Part shown: one piece after another, positions 35,726-46,204 of the stretch
Numbering within the stretch: position 1 is the stretch's first letter
Layout of the letters: each line of letters begins with the position of its first letter
DNA from: Achatina immaculata
Taxonomy: Eukaryota; Mollusca; Gastropoda; Stylommatophora; Achatinidae
Direction: 5' to 3'
NCBI GenBank assembly: GCA_009760885.1
Contig: CM019691.1
Coordinates: 24,179,314 to 24,243,313, forward strand
Length of the DNA: 64,000 nucleotides
The notes under the pieces: generated by a model
Databases searched by the model: none
What the model was told of the DNA's origin: nothing
Seen by the model: only the letters and a program-made list of their open reading frames with translations
Program-made: the position numbers and the translations under genes

Positions 35726-36430
35726 GCATGTCTTACATCTTACTTCCTTCCCGTGCCGTTAAACGTCACAAAAGGCCCGCGAGGTTGTTCGCCAAGTCTT
35801 CCTGTCCTCAATGTGTCGTTCAACCTCATCAAGGGATTTTATGCCTACTAATTTGGCCCCTCTTAACAATGTCCTTTTCATAGTTTCACTCGGTCTGCCT
35901 CTTTCTTTGGCCTGTTGTGTTCCACTTTATAGCTTGTTTTGAGATTCTCTGACTGTTTCTTCTCATCACGTGACCGAAATATGTCCATCTCCTTTTCCTG
36001 ATCACCCATGAGACTGGTTGTTGTTCAGTTATCTGTCTTATCTCTGCATTGTTCTTGAATTCGTTCTACTTGATGCCGAGTATCTTCCTTAGGCATTTGT
36101 TTTCAAAAGAGTCTAATCTGTTGTCTGTTTCTTTTGTTGTTTTCCTGTTTCCACGTGCATGAATGAGTGTGCTTATTACATTTGAATAGAATAGTCTTAA
36201 CTTGGTTTTTGTGCCTATAAATTTCGAATGCCGTATGTTTTCAAGATTCTTGAAGGTCAACGCTGCTTTTGCAATTCTAACTTCTTTTCTGATGCCGCCA
36301 TACTGGTCTATGAAGCTGTCGATTTATGCAAATTGGTGTACTTCTTCAACAATTGTCCCTTCTACGTATAATTTTTCCTTCTTGATTAATGGGACGTTTC
36401 ATGATTTTTTTTTTCCTTGTTAATTTCAAG
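35726..36430 (-). mobile_element. LINE-D 3' fragment
   Basis: A minus-strand relative of 22807-23254 and 43985-44588. Reading from 36420: NQEGK and IRRR-like sequence, then MTFKNLENIRHSKFIGTKTK, LRLFYSNVISTLIHARG, LDSFENKCLRKILGIK, and decayed GHxMRRN and C-terminal blocks. Its 3' tail comprises GTAAGAT-like units at 35726-35745, the same style as the ATAAGAT tail at 23233-23254. Confidence 0.88.
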
Positions 36431-37331
36431 TCCTATTTTTCCAGTGTGTCAGCCGAAGGAAAAAAAAAGGAGTCGATATTTCGAGCTGTTTAAATCTTCC
36501 GTAGTTTTTGTAAAGTGCTTTCTGTATGTGTGCATAAAGTTCTTTCTGTATGTGTACATATATATGTTCGTGGAGAAAGAAGTTGGAGTGCTATTTAATA
36601 CAAAAATAAATCTCTTTACAAAACCAGTAACTGAATTATGTAGTAATTACAAATTAACTTATTAGTAAAATAAATAATTTACTTATAATAAACAAACGCA
36701 TTCAGCACATATTATGTCCACAGTTTGAAAACCATTGACGACCGCAGTCATTTCAGTATTTCCTGCCTGAAGTCATATAGAATAGTTTGATGCTACAAGA
36801 ATTCTGGGAGAACACTGACAGTAACCAGTAAAATTCGGTCCATGATCTAAAATCCTGATGTGTTCGTTGACTGGTTATTCTCTTTCAGACCCGTTGCCTA
36901 AACTGCAATAAATATATTAGGGACGCTTCTGTCAAGCTTATTAAGTGAGAATTCAGTTACACACTGTCTTCATGTCGAGGTTTGTAACTTCACTGATGCC
37001 CAGTAACTTTCAAACGACGAAGGTTTTGCTCCACAGACTTTTGCTACCTGGTTCCAGAGAATGCCGGTGTTCTTCTTTTCTCCTGACGTTATTTTTTAAC
37101 TTGATCGGAAAAATGGAGGAGAAAAACATAACATTGTTTGGAATTCCGAACGGAAACAATAACAGACAAGAAAATGTGAGACAAAAGTGAAATGAGGCTG
37201 AAATACTTTAAGCAAATTTTATTAATTAAATTCTTATAAATGTTACTATTTTGAGTGGGGAATTCTGCTAATTAAAAACATCAAGAGCTTTCCGGCTGTA
37301 GCACGTATTGGTGTTTCGCTTGAACAAGCTA
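36431..37331. other. Unannotated spacer
   Basis: No feature recognised. A phrase (agttctttctgtatgtgt) is repeated at about 36515-36560. Confidence 0.4.
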
Positions 37332-38333
37332 CGAGGGGAAGTCACTAAGTAACTCCCAAATGCCTGTTATTAAACAAAAAAAAAAAAAAACAAACTAAAT
37401 GCGACAGTAATTTAAAAACTTTTAATTTTTGTTCCTATAATATTCCCCTATTTCTCAACGTAATCGCCACCAACATTGATACATTTGTCCCATTGTGTAA
37501 TCGGTGATGCAATACTCATGGCGTAAAAATCGGGAGTCCGATTTCTGAACCATTTTTTTTTTACTTCTTTTTACTTCCACCTCTTCGTCACTTGAGAATC
37601 TTTTCCCGCCAAGGTGGTTTTTCAATGGACCAAACAGGTGAAAATCACTTGGAGCTAAGTCAGGACTATAGGGTGGATGTTCGAAGAACTTCCCAACCCA
37701 ACTGGCTTATTTTCTCTTGGGTTAACCGAGCCGTATGTGGTCTGGCATTGTCATGAAGGAGAAGCACACATCTAGTCAGCAGACCAGGACGTTTTCTTCG
37801 AATTGCATCCCGTAGCATAGACAGAACTTCACAGTACGATACAGAATTCACACTGTCACCATACTTCTGGAACTTCTATCAGCTCTGATAATCTCATTCA
37901 CACGTTGCACAGTCGCTTCTGTTGCATTCTGAACAGGACGGCCAAGTCAAGACTTTGTCAACAATTTCAGTGCGTCCCTGAGAAAATTCTTGTACTAAGT
38001 TATAGACCGCTTTACGTGATAAACATTTTCAGCATAAACTGTAGTCATTTTTCAGCATAAACGGTAATCATTTCCTTATGAATGCCCTCACCTGAATGTC
38101 CTTTAGCCCACAAAAATCGCACTATACTTCTCTGTTCTTCTTTGGTACATACTAACAGTTGGGTAGCCATTTTGTTATTGCTTTGCGTAAGCGCACGTAA
38201 CTCCCAGCGCCCCCTATATACAACTATTATAAAGTTGGATGATAATACTATCTAAGGATATATTTAAATACTACTTGACAACTGCCACTGATAAAATATT
38301 TCAATTTGCGAGTTACTTAGTGACTTCCCCTCG
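37332..38333 (-). mobile_element. mariner transposon, internally deleted
   Basis: It is 1002 bp with 30-bp inverted repeats differing at one base (CGAGGGGAAGTCACTAAG...). The left flank is TA (37330-37331); the right flank reads CA, presumably a mutated TA. The near-identical ends suggest this is one of the youngest DNA transposons here. The coding region has lost its middle. Confidence 0.93.
37500..38170 (-). pseudogene. mariner transposase, deleted
   Basis: It starts at the ATG ending at 38170 (MATQLLVCTKEEQRSIVRFL), then WAKGHSGEGIHKEMITVYAE, followed by a stop and a 24-base tandem duplication near 38041-38066. After VNEIIRAD-like sequence the frame jumps to NSVSYCEVLSMLRDAIRRKR and LLLHDNARPHTARLTQEK (second catalytic Asp). 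A shifted YSPDLAPSDFHLFGPLK (third Asp) follows. About 100 residues around the first catalytic Asp are missing. Confidence 0.87.
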
Positions 38334-38384
38334 CAGAAACTAAGGAAGTCAAAGTAGAAATTGCTGGAATAGGTTGGCGGATGA

Positions 38385-39010
38385 CTTCTTCTTCTTCGTT
38401 CGCTTCTACCACCAAGATCGCCCCATGATCCTGCTGAATGTACTCCTGTGGTCCTTGATGTGTCCCGTGGTCCTCGAGAGGCCCACAAGAGTTCCCGACA
38501 GGATCACAAAATGTTCAGAGTATCGCGGGGCTTGGGCTTGAATTCTTGGTGGTCACAGAAGCGGGATTGCGTGACACCGTGGTTTTCGTTGCACCAGTTT
38601 AATCTAGAGTTGGACTTTCTCACCGGAAAACCTCAGCGTGCTTAGATACGCATCCCAGTCGGGTAAGAGGTGGTTGCCTATCTAGACTGCCCTGGTCTAG
38701 TGTCTCCGACTTCAGCATTTTGTGGTCGTGGCCGCTACCCATCCTAGTTGTGACCAGGACGGAGTTTTTGTCCAGGAGGACGAATCCTCGCCACTAGTAA
38801 GTTTCACCCCTGGGTTGAGCCCGTTTAGGCACATTAACCAAAAAATCGGTATGTTTAGAACGTGACCGACCTCTAGAGCGGAGGTACCGTGACATGAGTA
38901 GTCATCAAGTGTCACCCCTGGGTTAAGCCGGTTTAGACTGTATATCGGACGTGGCCGGCCTCTAGAGCAGAGGTGCCGTGGTATGAGTAGTTCTCGCTGC
39001 AAGACTACTG
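38385..39010 (-). repeat. GC-richer unclassified element with GAA tail
   Basis: This stretch is visibly more GC-rich than its surroundings. On the minus strand it ends in GAAGAAGAAGAAG (38389-38401), the tail style of LINE-E and the RNase H LINE. About 100 bp is tandemly duplicated: CACCCCTGGGTTRAGCC and TCTAGAGCRGAGGTRCCGTG occur at about 38806-38905 and 38908-39000. No reading frame is recognised; it may be a LINE 3' untranslated region or a SINE. Confidence 0.5.
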
Positions 39011-39244
39011 GACATACCGATTAAACTTCACTTTATCATTTCCATCACAGTGGTGCCGCACGGTAACCCTAATCGCTTTTTCGCATTTTCTTCATTGCCC
39101 GGGAGGAGTTTCACTCCACACGCGGCATCTGAAGAATCTCGCCAGCAGTGTGTTGGCGGATGTAAAAATGTTCATATTTTTTTAAAGTGTAAATTAAAGA
39201 ATTCACTTTCAAGAAACCTAAGCAGTCTGTTCATATAAGTTTGT
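39011..39244. other. Unannotated spacer
   Basis: No feature seen. Confidence 0.35.
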
Positions 39245-39575
39245 TTTTTTAGGAGGAGGGGGTGTAGCAAAGACGCTGTCCGATTTAGCAATCAGCAACC
39301 CATAGTTGCTATGCTAGCGTCAGGGTTGGTGAACCATAGCTCACCAAGACCCTGTTGGTACCCCCAGTAACATGCTGTGATTTGCTAAACAAGCAGTTTT
39401 ATGGTGGTGGAGCCTTTAAATAAGCCTTGCATGATGCCTGCTTTGTAGCTCCATTCAAGGACTGAAAAAAAGCTGCCGTAACCCGCTCCCTAACCGACAC
39501 GATGTTGTACCTCGACACATTCACTGCATCGGCAGCACAGAACGCCAGCTCACATTTTCAGGGAGATGTAAGAAT
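39245..39575 (+). repeat. Family G interspersed repeat, copy 4
   Basis: A full copy from the G-run start (GGAGGGGGTGTAGCAAAG) through GCGTCAGGGTTGGTGAACC, ACCAAGACCCTG, GGTGGTGGAGCC and GTAACCCGCTCCC to the CAGCTCACATTTTCAGGG right end. Confidence 0.82.
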
Positions 39576-39631
39576 TTGTTCATAACGTAGCATTAGCAGG
39601 AATTAAAAACTTCTAGGCCCATGTGGGAGTT

Positions 39632-40178
39632 AGGTGTCGCATGCAGTAATTGACCCTTGAATTTTGTTGCATGCAGTAACTGACCCTTGAATTTTGTCGC
39701 ATGCAGTAACTGACCCTTGAATTTTGTCGCATGCAGTAACTGACCCTTGAATTTTGTCGCATGCAGTAATTGACCCTTGAATTTTGTCGCATGCAGTAAC
39801 TGACCCTTGAATTTTGTCGCATGCAGTAATTGACCCTTGAATTTTGTCGCATGCAGTAACTGACCCTTGAATTTTATCGCATGCAGTAACTGACCCTTGA
39901 ATTTTGTCGCATGCAGTAATTGACCCTTGAATTTTGTCGCATGCAGTAATTGACCCTTGAATTTTGTCGCATGCAGTAACTGACCCTTGAATTTTGTCGC
40001 ATGCAGTAACTGACCTTTGAAGTTTGTTGCATGCAGTAACTGATCCTTGAAGTTTGTTGCATGCAGTAACTGACCCTTGAAGTTTGTTGCATGCAGTAAC
40101 TGACCCTTGAAGTTTGTTGCATGCAGTAACTGACCCTTAAATTTTGTCGCATGCAATAACTGACCCTCGAATTTTTCC
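39632..40178 (-). repeat. 30-bp minisatellite with open frames
   Basis: About 18 copies of a unit of exactly 30 bp (attttgtcgcatgcagtaac, then tgacccttga), each with a GCATGC palindrome. Two sub-types occur: a TTTTGTCGC block and, at about 40019-40130, an AGTTTGTTGC block. Because the unit is ten codons, the minus strand carries a 210-codon frame (40225-39593) with period KFKGQLLHAT. Flanking codons are non-repetitive but carry no motif, so a real protein is unlikely. Confidence 0.93.
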
Positions 40179-41649
40179 ACTCTCTGTTTAACTCTTTCAC
40201 CAGCGCTAAAAAATTTCAGAACCACGCAGACACAAAAATATTATAATAAACACAGCCAATGTGCTTTTACTTGAGGATTGTGAGGTGCTTATATTTAACT
40301 TATGTAGTATTTCAAAGATTTGAATCCTGAAAACAAAATAACAAAACCAAATACAAGCAGTTATTTCCTTCTGTTTGTTTTTTCTTTCGTAATTTTGACA
40401 AAAACTATTAAAAGCCTGATCAGAGTGAAAGAGTTAAATGTTAATGTTGTTCAGTAGGGGTCATTGAAATAAAAGACTAACGCTTTGGTCTCGCAAGCCC
40501 CTTAGCGTCTACCATGCTTCAGGTGTTTGAGACAGCACTAGAAAAAGCCACATATTACAACCTGATGAATCTAATTAAGCTTCATTGGCCCTGGACTATA
40601 GACTGCGGTCATCGAAACTATGTGAAAAAAAGTAATCGCTCACGCCCATGCATCAAACCAGACCATATCAATTGAAACATCTTACAACATATGAAAGCTC
40701 AACGTAAATGTTTATGATCTTTTTTTTTTTTTTGCTTTTTAAGGTAAAATACATTTAACGACCTTATTCTCTTTTCAGCCAGATTGTCACGTGTCAGGAA
40801 GAAACAAGTGATGAGCATCGAGGGTTTTACTTTTACTGTATCTTGGTATTTCACGATCCTTGATAAGTAGTTCTCCATTTTCAGTTTGAAAACCGCTTTA
40901 ACCGGAAGTTTCAGTAATTCCCAGCATTTACTCTTGTGTCCTCTGTGCTAGGCGGACTGTTATGATGACAAACTAAAATGTTATTTATAACTAGAAACGT
41001 CTTGGGTGATAATACGTGGGTTAGACGGGTTGGGTCGCGTGTTAGTAAGATGAGAACTGGGCCAGCACTTTGGAAGGCTTGGCATGGCTGTTGGCGTGAT
41101 GGAAGCCCACGTACTTGTCTGAAGCGTAAACTGAAGGGGCTTTTTGTATGGGTTACTAGAAGGCCATGTCTGTGTTTGCGGGTTGATGTGTTTTGTGTAA
41201 CGATGTTATCTGCCTCTTGTCACAGGATCCAACTTTTAGCTGCCGTATTGTTGTTGTTGTTGTTGTAAGTTGGAAAATAAAGGCTATGAGAAAGAAAACA
41301 GAGTTGGGCTGGAAGGCAGCAAGAAATTGTAGATTATTATGAAAATAGCATGAATATGACTTTTATGGTGCATAAGATACGATAAGGAAAGACCAAAGGA
41401 GTTCTTTCATCATCATGGTCATGATACATCCTGTTCAGGATCAAGATTGACAGAGGAAGATAAGAAAAAGATATCAGATTTCCATACATCTTAAGTCCCT
41501 TTTTTGAACATTTCTTTATCTTTATTCCGCCAGAAACCCTAAACTCACCCTAAATACCAAGAGAACAAACACAGTATTATCATGAAAGAAGACTCCACTT
41601 ACGTACAAAAGTACAGGGGACAATCTTTCACTTACGCGCAAAAGTACAG
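40179..41649. other. Unannotated spacer
   Basis: No recognisable gene. A 96-codon frame (40978-41268) is motif-free and ends in a Leu run from a GTT microsatellite at 41248-41266. A phrase cttacgyryaaaagtacagg is duplicated near 41599-41652. Confidence 0.4.
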
Positions 41650-42262
41650 GGGCCCGATCTTTAGACAAGTGCATACATTTAAATATTTGGACACGCGAGT
41701 AACATCCATGGGAAATGCACCTCTGAAATCAAGAATAGAATAAGCCAAGCCAAAATAACTTTCAAAGAAATTAGAAACATCTTGTGCAATGCATCTCTGT
41801 CACGGAACATTAGAAAGAGAATTCTAAAATGTTACGTTGAGCCTATCCTACTGTATGGACGTGAGCCATGGACAATGAACAGATCGATGCAAGGATCACA
41901 AAAGACACCACAGATGTTGTTTCTTAGAAGAATGTTAAGAGTACCATGGATGGCTAAGATGACAAATAGAGAAAACCTAACAAAAGCAAATGTAGAAAGG
42001 AACCTAATTAAATCTATAAGAAAACGACAATCTTCATTCATTGGATGCATAATGAGAAGAGGAAGGCTTGAAAACATCATAACAATATGAAAGAAGATAA
42101 AGGGAAAGAGATGTAAGGGAAGACCTAGAGACAAAAAGATAATGAACGGTCTAATGCTATGGCACAATAAAAAGTCGCCAATTGAACTCACTGAAAATAA
42201 CAAGGACTGAAAAATATGGTGAAGCCTGGCAGTCAACGCCTACCTGCACGGCACTTGATGAT
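41650..42262 (+). pseudogene. LINE-B C-terminal region, best copy
   Basis: It reads VHTFKYLDTRVTSMG, then MCNASLSRNIRKRILKCYVE, PILLYGREPWTMNRSM and FLRRMLRVPWMAKMTNRENL. SSFIGCIMRRGRLENIITI follows, up to a stop at 42088. Decayed KGRPRDKKIMNGL-type sequence follows, ending TAYLHGT with a GATGATGA tail. The YLGxRVT ... LLYGxExWTM ... RRMLRxPW order is the region after the reverse transcriptase of RTE-type LINEs. Relatives: 26230, 29590, 45690 and 49637. Confidence 0.87.
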
Positions 42263-43675
42263 GACAGTGATCTTATCTTTCAACCTGCAATTCTGTCTAA
42301 AAGGTTTATCATCATTTATGTCAAACTTGAAGCTCTGCACTTTTCATCCCGGGGTGTAAAATCCCTGATGATCACTCGACACGAGGACTGGTCGCCCTTC
42401 AAGTCGTTTGTTTATAATCATTTTACTGGCCCTCATTCCTGCCTGTTCCTGCATTTATTCATCAGCTTCTGAGAGAAGAGACATCGGCTGCTGAAAGAAA
42501 AGGCATCAGAGTCGTACTTCTTCGTTGTGTACAGCCCTTGCAGATCGGTTGCCTGTATGTTGATGTTCCACTAGATAATCGCATTCAGATAATTTCGATC
42601 AGTCTCCTTTTTTTCCTTTATGTTTTCCTCTATTCATTACGCTATTAAACTTCTGTCTTCTCATGACATTTCGAAACTTCCTCTTATTATTATTAATTTT
42701 CTTCTTCTTCTTCTTTCTCTTCTTCTTCTTCTTCTTCTAACTTCTTCTTCTGACTTCTTCTTTTTCGTACTCGTGTTCTGTTTATATCAGCAGTTCTGTT
42801 TCTTGGATACATTTGGCCGTTTTTGCAGTTGCTGCATGGGAACAAAGATTTTAACTTACTGAGCGGTTGCACTAGGCCAGTACTTGTATCTCAGCCTCTC
42901 ACAGTTGGTGCAGTTTTGGAGGAAGTGTTCCACAGTTTTTTCATCTGGAACAACTTTATTATTTTATTTCTGGTTTATGGGTTCGTTTAGTTTCGTTTGT
43001 TCTGCAACTTTTCCGAGAGCTTCATCATTTCATTTGTTCTAGAATTTATCCGTTTTAGTTCTGTTCGGGAAGTTTCTAAGCAGGAAATCGAAAATAGTGG
43101 AAGGAGAGGAAGAAGAAGAAGAAGAGGAAGAAGAAACAATTTATGTTAAACAGCTGAATAAAGAAATTATATAGTAGTTAGGTTGTTTAGAGTAGCAAAA
43201 CACTGTTTAAAAAGTATGACAGATGATGGATATCCAAAGAGTTAGTAAGTGCAGGGAATTGTTTTTTTCAAAATCGGGCGATGATTGATGATAACGTGGA
43301 AATTTTGATAGTTTTATACTGACAGCCCGCCAGAAATGTTAACCTCACTTAGAATTGATTCAGGGGACATAAATGTCGCTGTAGTGACTTGAAACGGCTA
43401 TAAATATGTCACATGTCACAATATCGAAACAGAAGTTACCCTGTTATTAACAGATGCTAAAGTTTAACGATTCTCAATGGATGGCCATTAACAGTTGAAT
43501 GTTTGTAACTTTAACGGTCTGATATTCTTTGTTACTGACCCCTTTACATCGCCAGATATAAAATGACGAGTACAATTTCAGGACGTCAGTGTAATGTCCA
43601 TGTCTCATGTTATTTTCTATAATCAAATGCTGACAAATACTGATAGTGTACATAGTGTACACATTATCAGAGAAG
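42263..43675. other. Spacer with two trinucleotide runs
   Basis: A (TTC)n run lies at 42700-42765 and a (GAA)n run at 43106-43135, about 350 bp apart and complementary. No gene is recognised between or around them. Confidence 0.6.
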
Positions 43676-43950
43676 AAACAACGAGGCTTTCGCACTGTAA
43701 AAGTAACAGAGCACGGTATTCTATGGTTAGCCTTCGAAAAGTATATGAAGTGTTCTAGACGTCAGAGAAATACAAAACGAAAAGAAAACGGCTGTGACTC
43801 GAACCACGGACTCCTGTGTGAAGGGTATTTATCCCCATTGGTGGATGTTAAAAAAAAAACTAAAGGAAGAGCTATAAGATGGGTTGATTCACGGTCATTC
43901 TCTTGCCATTTGCTTTTCTGTCTCACATGTCTAAAGTGCTTTGCCTACTA
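43676..43950 (+). repeat. tRNA-like SINE repeat, copy 3
   Basis: It opens with gaaacaacgaggctttcgca, as at 218 and 690. It contains a minus-orientation B-box-like GACTCGAACC at 43797-43806 and a plus-orientation GGTTGATTCAC at 43882-43892. It closes with cattctcttgcca ... cacatgtctaaagtgctttg, matching 835-875. Two heads in opposite orientations suggest a compound or inverted unit. Confidence 0.5.
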
Positions 43951-43984
43951 TTTTTCGATGTAAATTCGATGTAAGAAAAAACAG

Positions 43985-44588
43985 ATACCCTGTCTTCACT
44001 GGCTAGCAAAATAGGACTTGAAATTAACAAGGAAAATAACAAAAATAATGAAACTTCCCTTTAATCAAGAAGGAAAAATATACGTAGAAGGAACAGATGT
44101 TGAAGAAGTAAACTAATTTGCATACATCGGCAGTTACATAGACCAGGATGGCGACACCAGAAAGGAAGTTAGAATTAGAATTGCAAAAGCAGCGTCGACC
44201 TTCAGGAATCTTGAGAACATATGGCACTCAAAAGTTATAAGCACAAAAACCAAGTTAAGACTATTCAATTCAAATGTAATATCCACCCTCATTTATGCAA
44301 GCGAAAGCTGGAAAACAACTAAAGAAATAGACAAGAAATTAGACTCTTTTGAAAACAACTGCCTAAGGAAAATAATCTGTATAAAGTGGAGCGAATTTAA
44401 GAACAATGCAGAGATAAGGCAGATGACCCTGTCTCATGGGTGATCAGAAAAAGAAGATGGACATATGTCGGTCACTTGATGAGAAGAAACAGCCAGAGAA
44501 TCCCAAAACAAACTATCAAGTGGAACACAACAGGTCTGAGAAAAAAGAGGTCGACCACGTGAAACTCTAAAGAGGACATTGTTAAACA
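43985..44588 (+). mobile_element. LINE-D fragment, 3' end replaced
   Basis: It reads DTLSSLASKIGLEINKE, then decayed sequence equivalent to 36250-36420, SESWKTTKEI, LDSFENNCLRKI and SWVIRKRRWTYVGHLMRRNS, then QRIPKQTIKWNTTG. It stops at GAGGACATTGTTAA, where LINE-D at 23099-23115 would continue. The next bases belong to the Penelope 3' end, so a later insertion or recombination removed the LINE tail. Confidence 0.87.
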
Positions 44589-44725
44589 CACAGGACGAAG
44601 AAATAGACTTTTGAAATTTATACTTCATTTCCTGCGGTTTTTTTATGATATAAGGTTCACCCCGAAACGTCAGAACTGTGTACTCGTTAAGTAATAAAGC
44701 AGTTCCTACTTCTTTTCTAGTTTAT
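44589..44725 (+). mobile_element. Penelope-like 3' end, copy 2
   Basis: About 135 bp matching the 3' region of the element at 18631-19472. It shares a CCGAAACGTC-type block, ACTGTGTACTCGTTAAGTAA, TAAAGCAGTTCCTACTTC and TAGTTTATACA. Its first 17 bases (ACAGGACGAAGAAATAG) are inverted relative to copy 1, where they occur at 18772-18788. The relic ribozyme block is at about 44644-44672. Confidence 0.75.
44644..44680 (+). other. Hammerhead-like relic, second copy
   Basis: ATGATAT, a GG-TTCA-CC hairpin, CGAA, a self-complementary ACGT, then C. A short T-rich strand upstream can pair with AGAACTG downstream as stem I. The intact GAAACGTC is the most hammerhead-like part; the CTGATGA strand is substituted as in copy 1. 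Function is unlikely; ancestry is inference. Confidence 0.4.
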
Positions 44726-44946
44726 ACAAATTCACTGTGAGAACGAGAGAGAAGAATGCCACTTTTTCATTGTCAGAACCAGACGTATATTAAATCTACA
44801 TTTCTTATTTCCAAATCAGACATACTCGTAACTGCTAACAGTCTGTGTAAAGTTACATCTAAAACTAAAGTCTTGTGGGCCCTACGTCACCAGACCAATC
44901 TGTTCCACCAGCTGCAGGCTCCCGGGCTCGTCAGACGCTTGTCTCG

Positions 44947-45015
44947 TGACGTCACTTTGCAAACTTTAACCCTTGTAGTCGCGTCGGATTCCGGTACCTC
45001 AGTCTCATGACGTCA
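44947..45015. promoter_or_regulatory. Pair of CRE-type palindromes
   Basis: TGACGTCA occurs perfectly at 44947-44954 and 45008-45015, within a weakly duplicated segment (GTCTCRTGACGTCAC, then CAAACKTTAACC). The octamer is the CREB/ATF consensus. No nearby transcription unit is evident, so regulatory activity is unproven. Confidence 0.35.
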
Positions 45016-45227
45016 CATGACAAACGTTAACCTCACCACCTCTTTCCTCCAGTAATGATGGCAGGCTGTCGAGAATTACCAGCCTGACCTTCCAGATTCC
45101 AGGTAACGGATCAGAGGTAATTTAACAGAAACTTGATGCACGTTCTCCATGTAGTTATATTTTTGACATATTCGCTGGAGAAAGTAATGCAAACAGAAAT
45201 ACACTTACATGTATAAATTAAATGACG

Positions 45228-45480
45228 CCTGAGCGGCGACGTGGTTATAGCACTAGCATCTCATGGCGAAGGTCGAGGGTTCGAATCCGGCCGGAGATGG
45301 CTCAGTCACCCAGCTGTAGAAATGGGTGCCCAACTTCTTCTGGAGATGGAGAAGGGAAGGCTGCCAGACGTGATGCCGACCACTTCAACCTCTAGTGTGC
45401 TGGCAGGCCAAGGAAAATATTGGCACTAACACCATGTCCCTATGTGCCTTTAAGACATGACAGGGTTATCTTTACGTTTA
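45228..45480 (+). repeat. tRNA-headed SINE with shared 3' domain, copy 1
   Basis: The tRNA-derived head has a GTGGTTATAGCAC A-box region (45241-45253) and a perfect B box GGTTCGAATCC (45278-45288). The core follows, GCTGTAGAAATGGGTGCCC. The 3' domain then reads CCAGACGTGATGCCGACCAC, GGCCAAGGAAAATATTGGCA and CTATGTGCCTTTAAGACATG. Copies 2-4 at 51945, 55765 and 59275 share the 3' domain. This looks like an authentic RNA polymerase III retroposon. Confidence 0.85.
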
Positions 45481-45689
45481 TCTGTAAATTAAATAATAAT
45501 AATACGCCTGAATACAAAACAAAGTATTTGATTAATATAAAATAAGAAGTATAGAATTTTATGTCAACATAAAACTACGACATAAACAGCGAACTACAAA
45601 ACAAGGAAACTATCTGTATCGACACTAGAGAGAGAGAGAGAATAAAAGAAACTGGAATAAGGCGAAACGTTAAGTTCGAAATTGTTTAT
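45481..45689. other. Short spacer
   Basis: No feature seen except a GA run at 45628-45642. Confidence 0.4.
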
Positions 45690-45960
45690 TTAATAACTAA
45701 CAGAGAAAGAAAGTTAACAGTTGCCATACGGTTATCATTCATCGGATACATAATGAGAAGAGGAGATTTTTGAAAACAGCGTAACAATAGGAAGATAAAT
45801 AGAAAGAGAGCCGGTGATAGACCAACACGGAAAAGAAATTTCGGACAATTTAACGCAAAGGCACAATAACAACTTACCAACTGAGCTGACAGAAAATATC
45901 AAGTATCGAGATCAGTGGAGAAGCATCAATGGCAGCACGGAACCTGATGATGATGATTCG
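45690..45960 (+). pseudogene. LINE-B C-terminal fragment
   Basis: It matches 42010-42262: CGGTTATCATTCATCGGATA, ATGAGAAGAGGAG, GAAGATAAATAGAAAGAGA and GAGCTGACAGAAAATATC. It ends at GGCAGCACGGAACC and a (GAT)n tail at 45946-45957. No frame remains open. Confidence 0.82.
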
Positions 45961-46059
45961 CGGTGGCTACTTATCTCACAGTTCCTTTCACTGCATAATT
46001 CTACGGCAACAAAGGTGAGCAGTCGTGATTTTGACCACATCACACTCTAATGTGTGGAC

Positions 46060-46204
46060 ATATCAAAGAACATGTAGGCGGGATATATCCCCTACGTGCA
46101 TAAGTAACTTAGGTAGAGGAAAATATGGGCACACCACATGACATGCTGTTATGTTTTAACAGGGGTAGGTAAAGGAAAATATGGGTACATCATGCTCTTA
46201 CCCC
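46060..46204 (+). repeat. Isolated units of the 48/60-bp satellite, then poly-C
   Basis: Two or three diverged units (ATATATCCCCTACGTGC, GGAAAATATGGGCACA, TGTTTTAACAGGGGTAGG) match the arrays at 49289-50115 three kilobases away. A run of about 12 C at 46201-46212 separates them from the 31-bp satellite. Confidence 0.75.

Noticed and set aside
42690..43135. Paired (TTC)n and (GAA)n as transposon inverted ends
   Set aside because: Simple repeats only; no target duplication or flanking homology.
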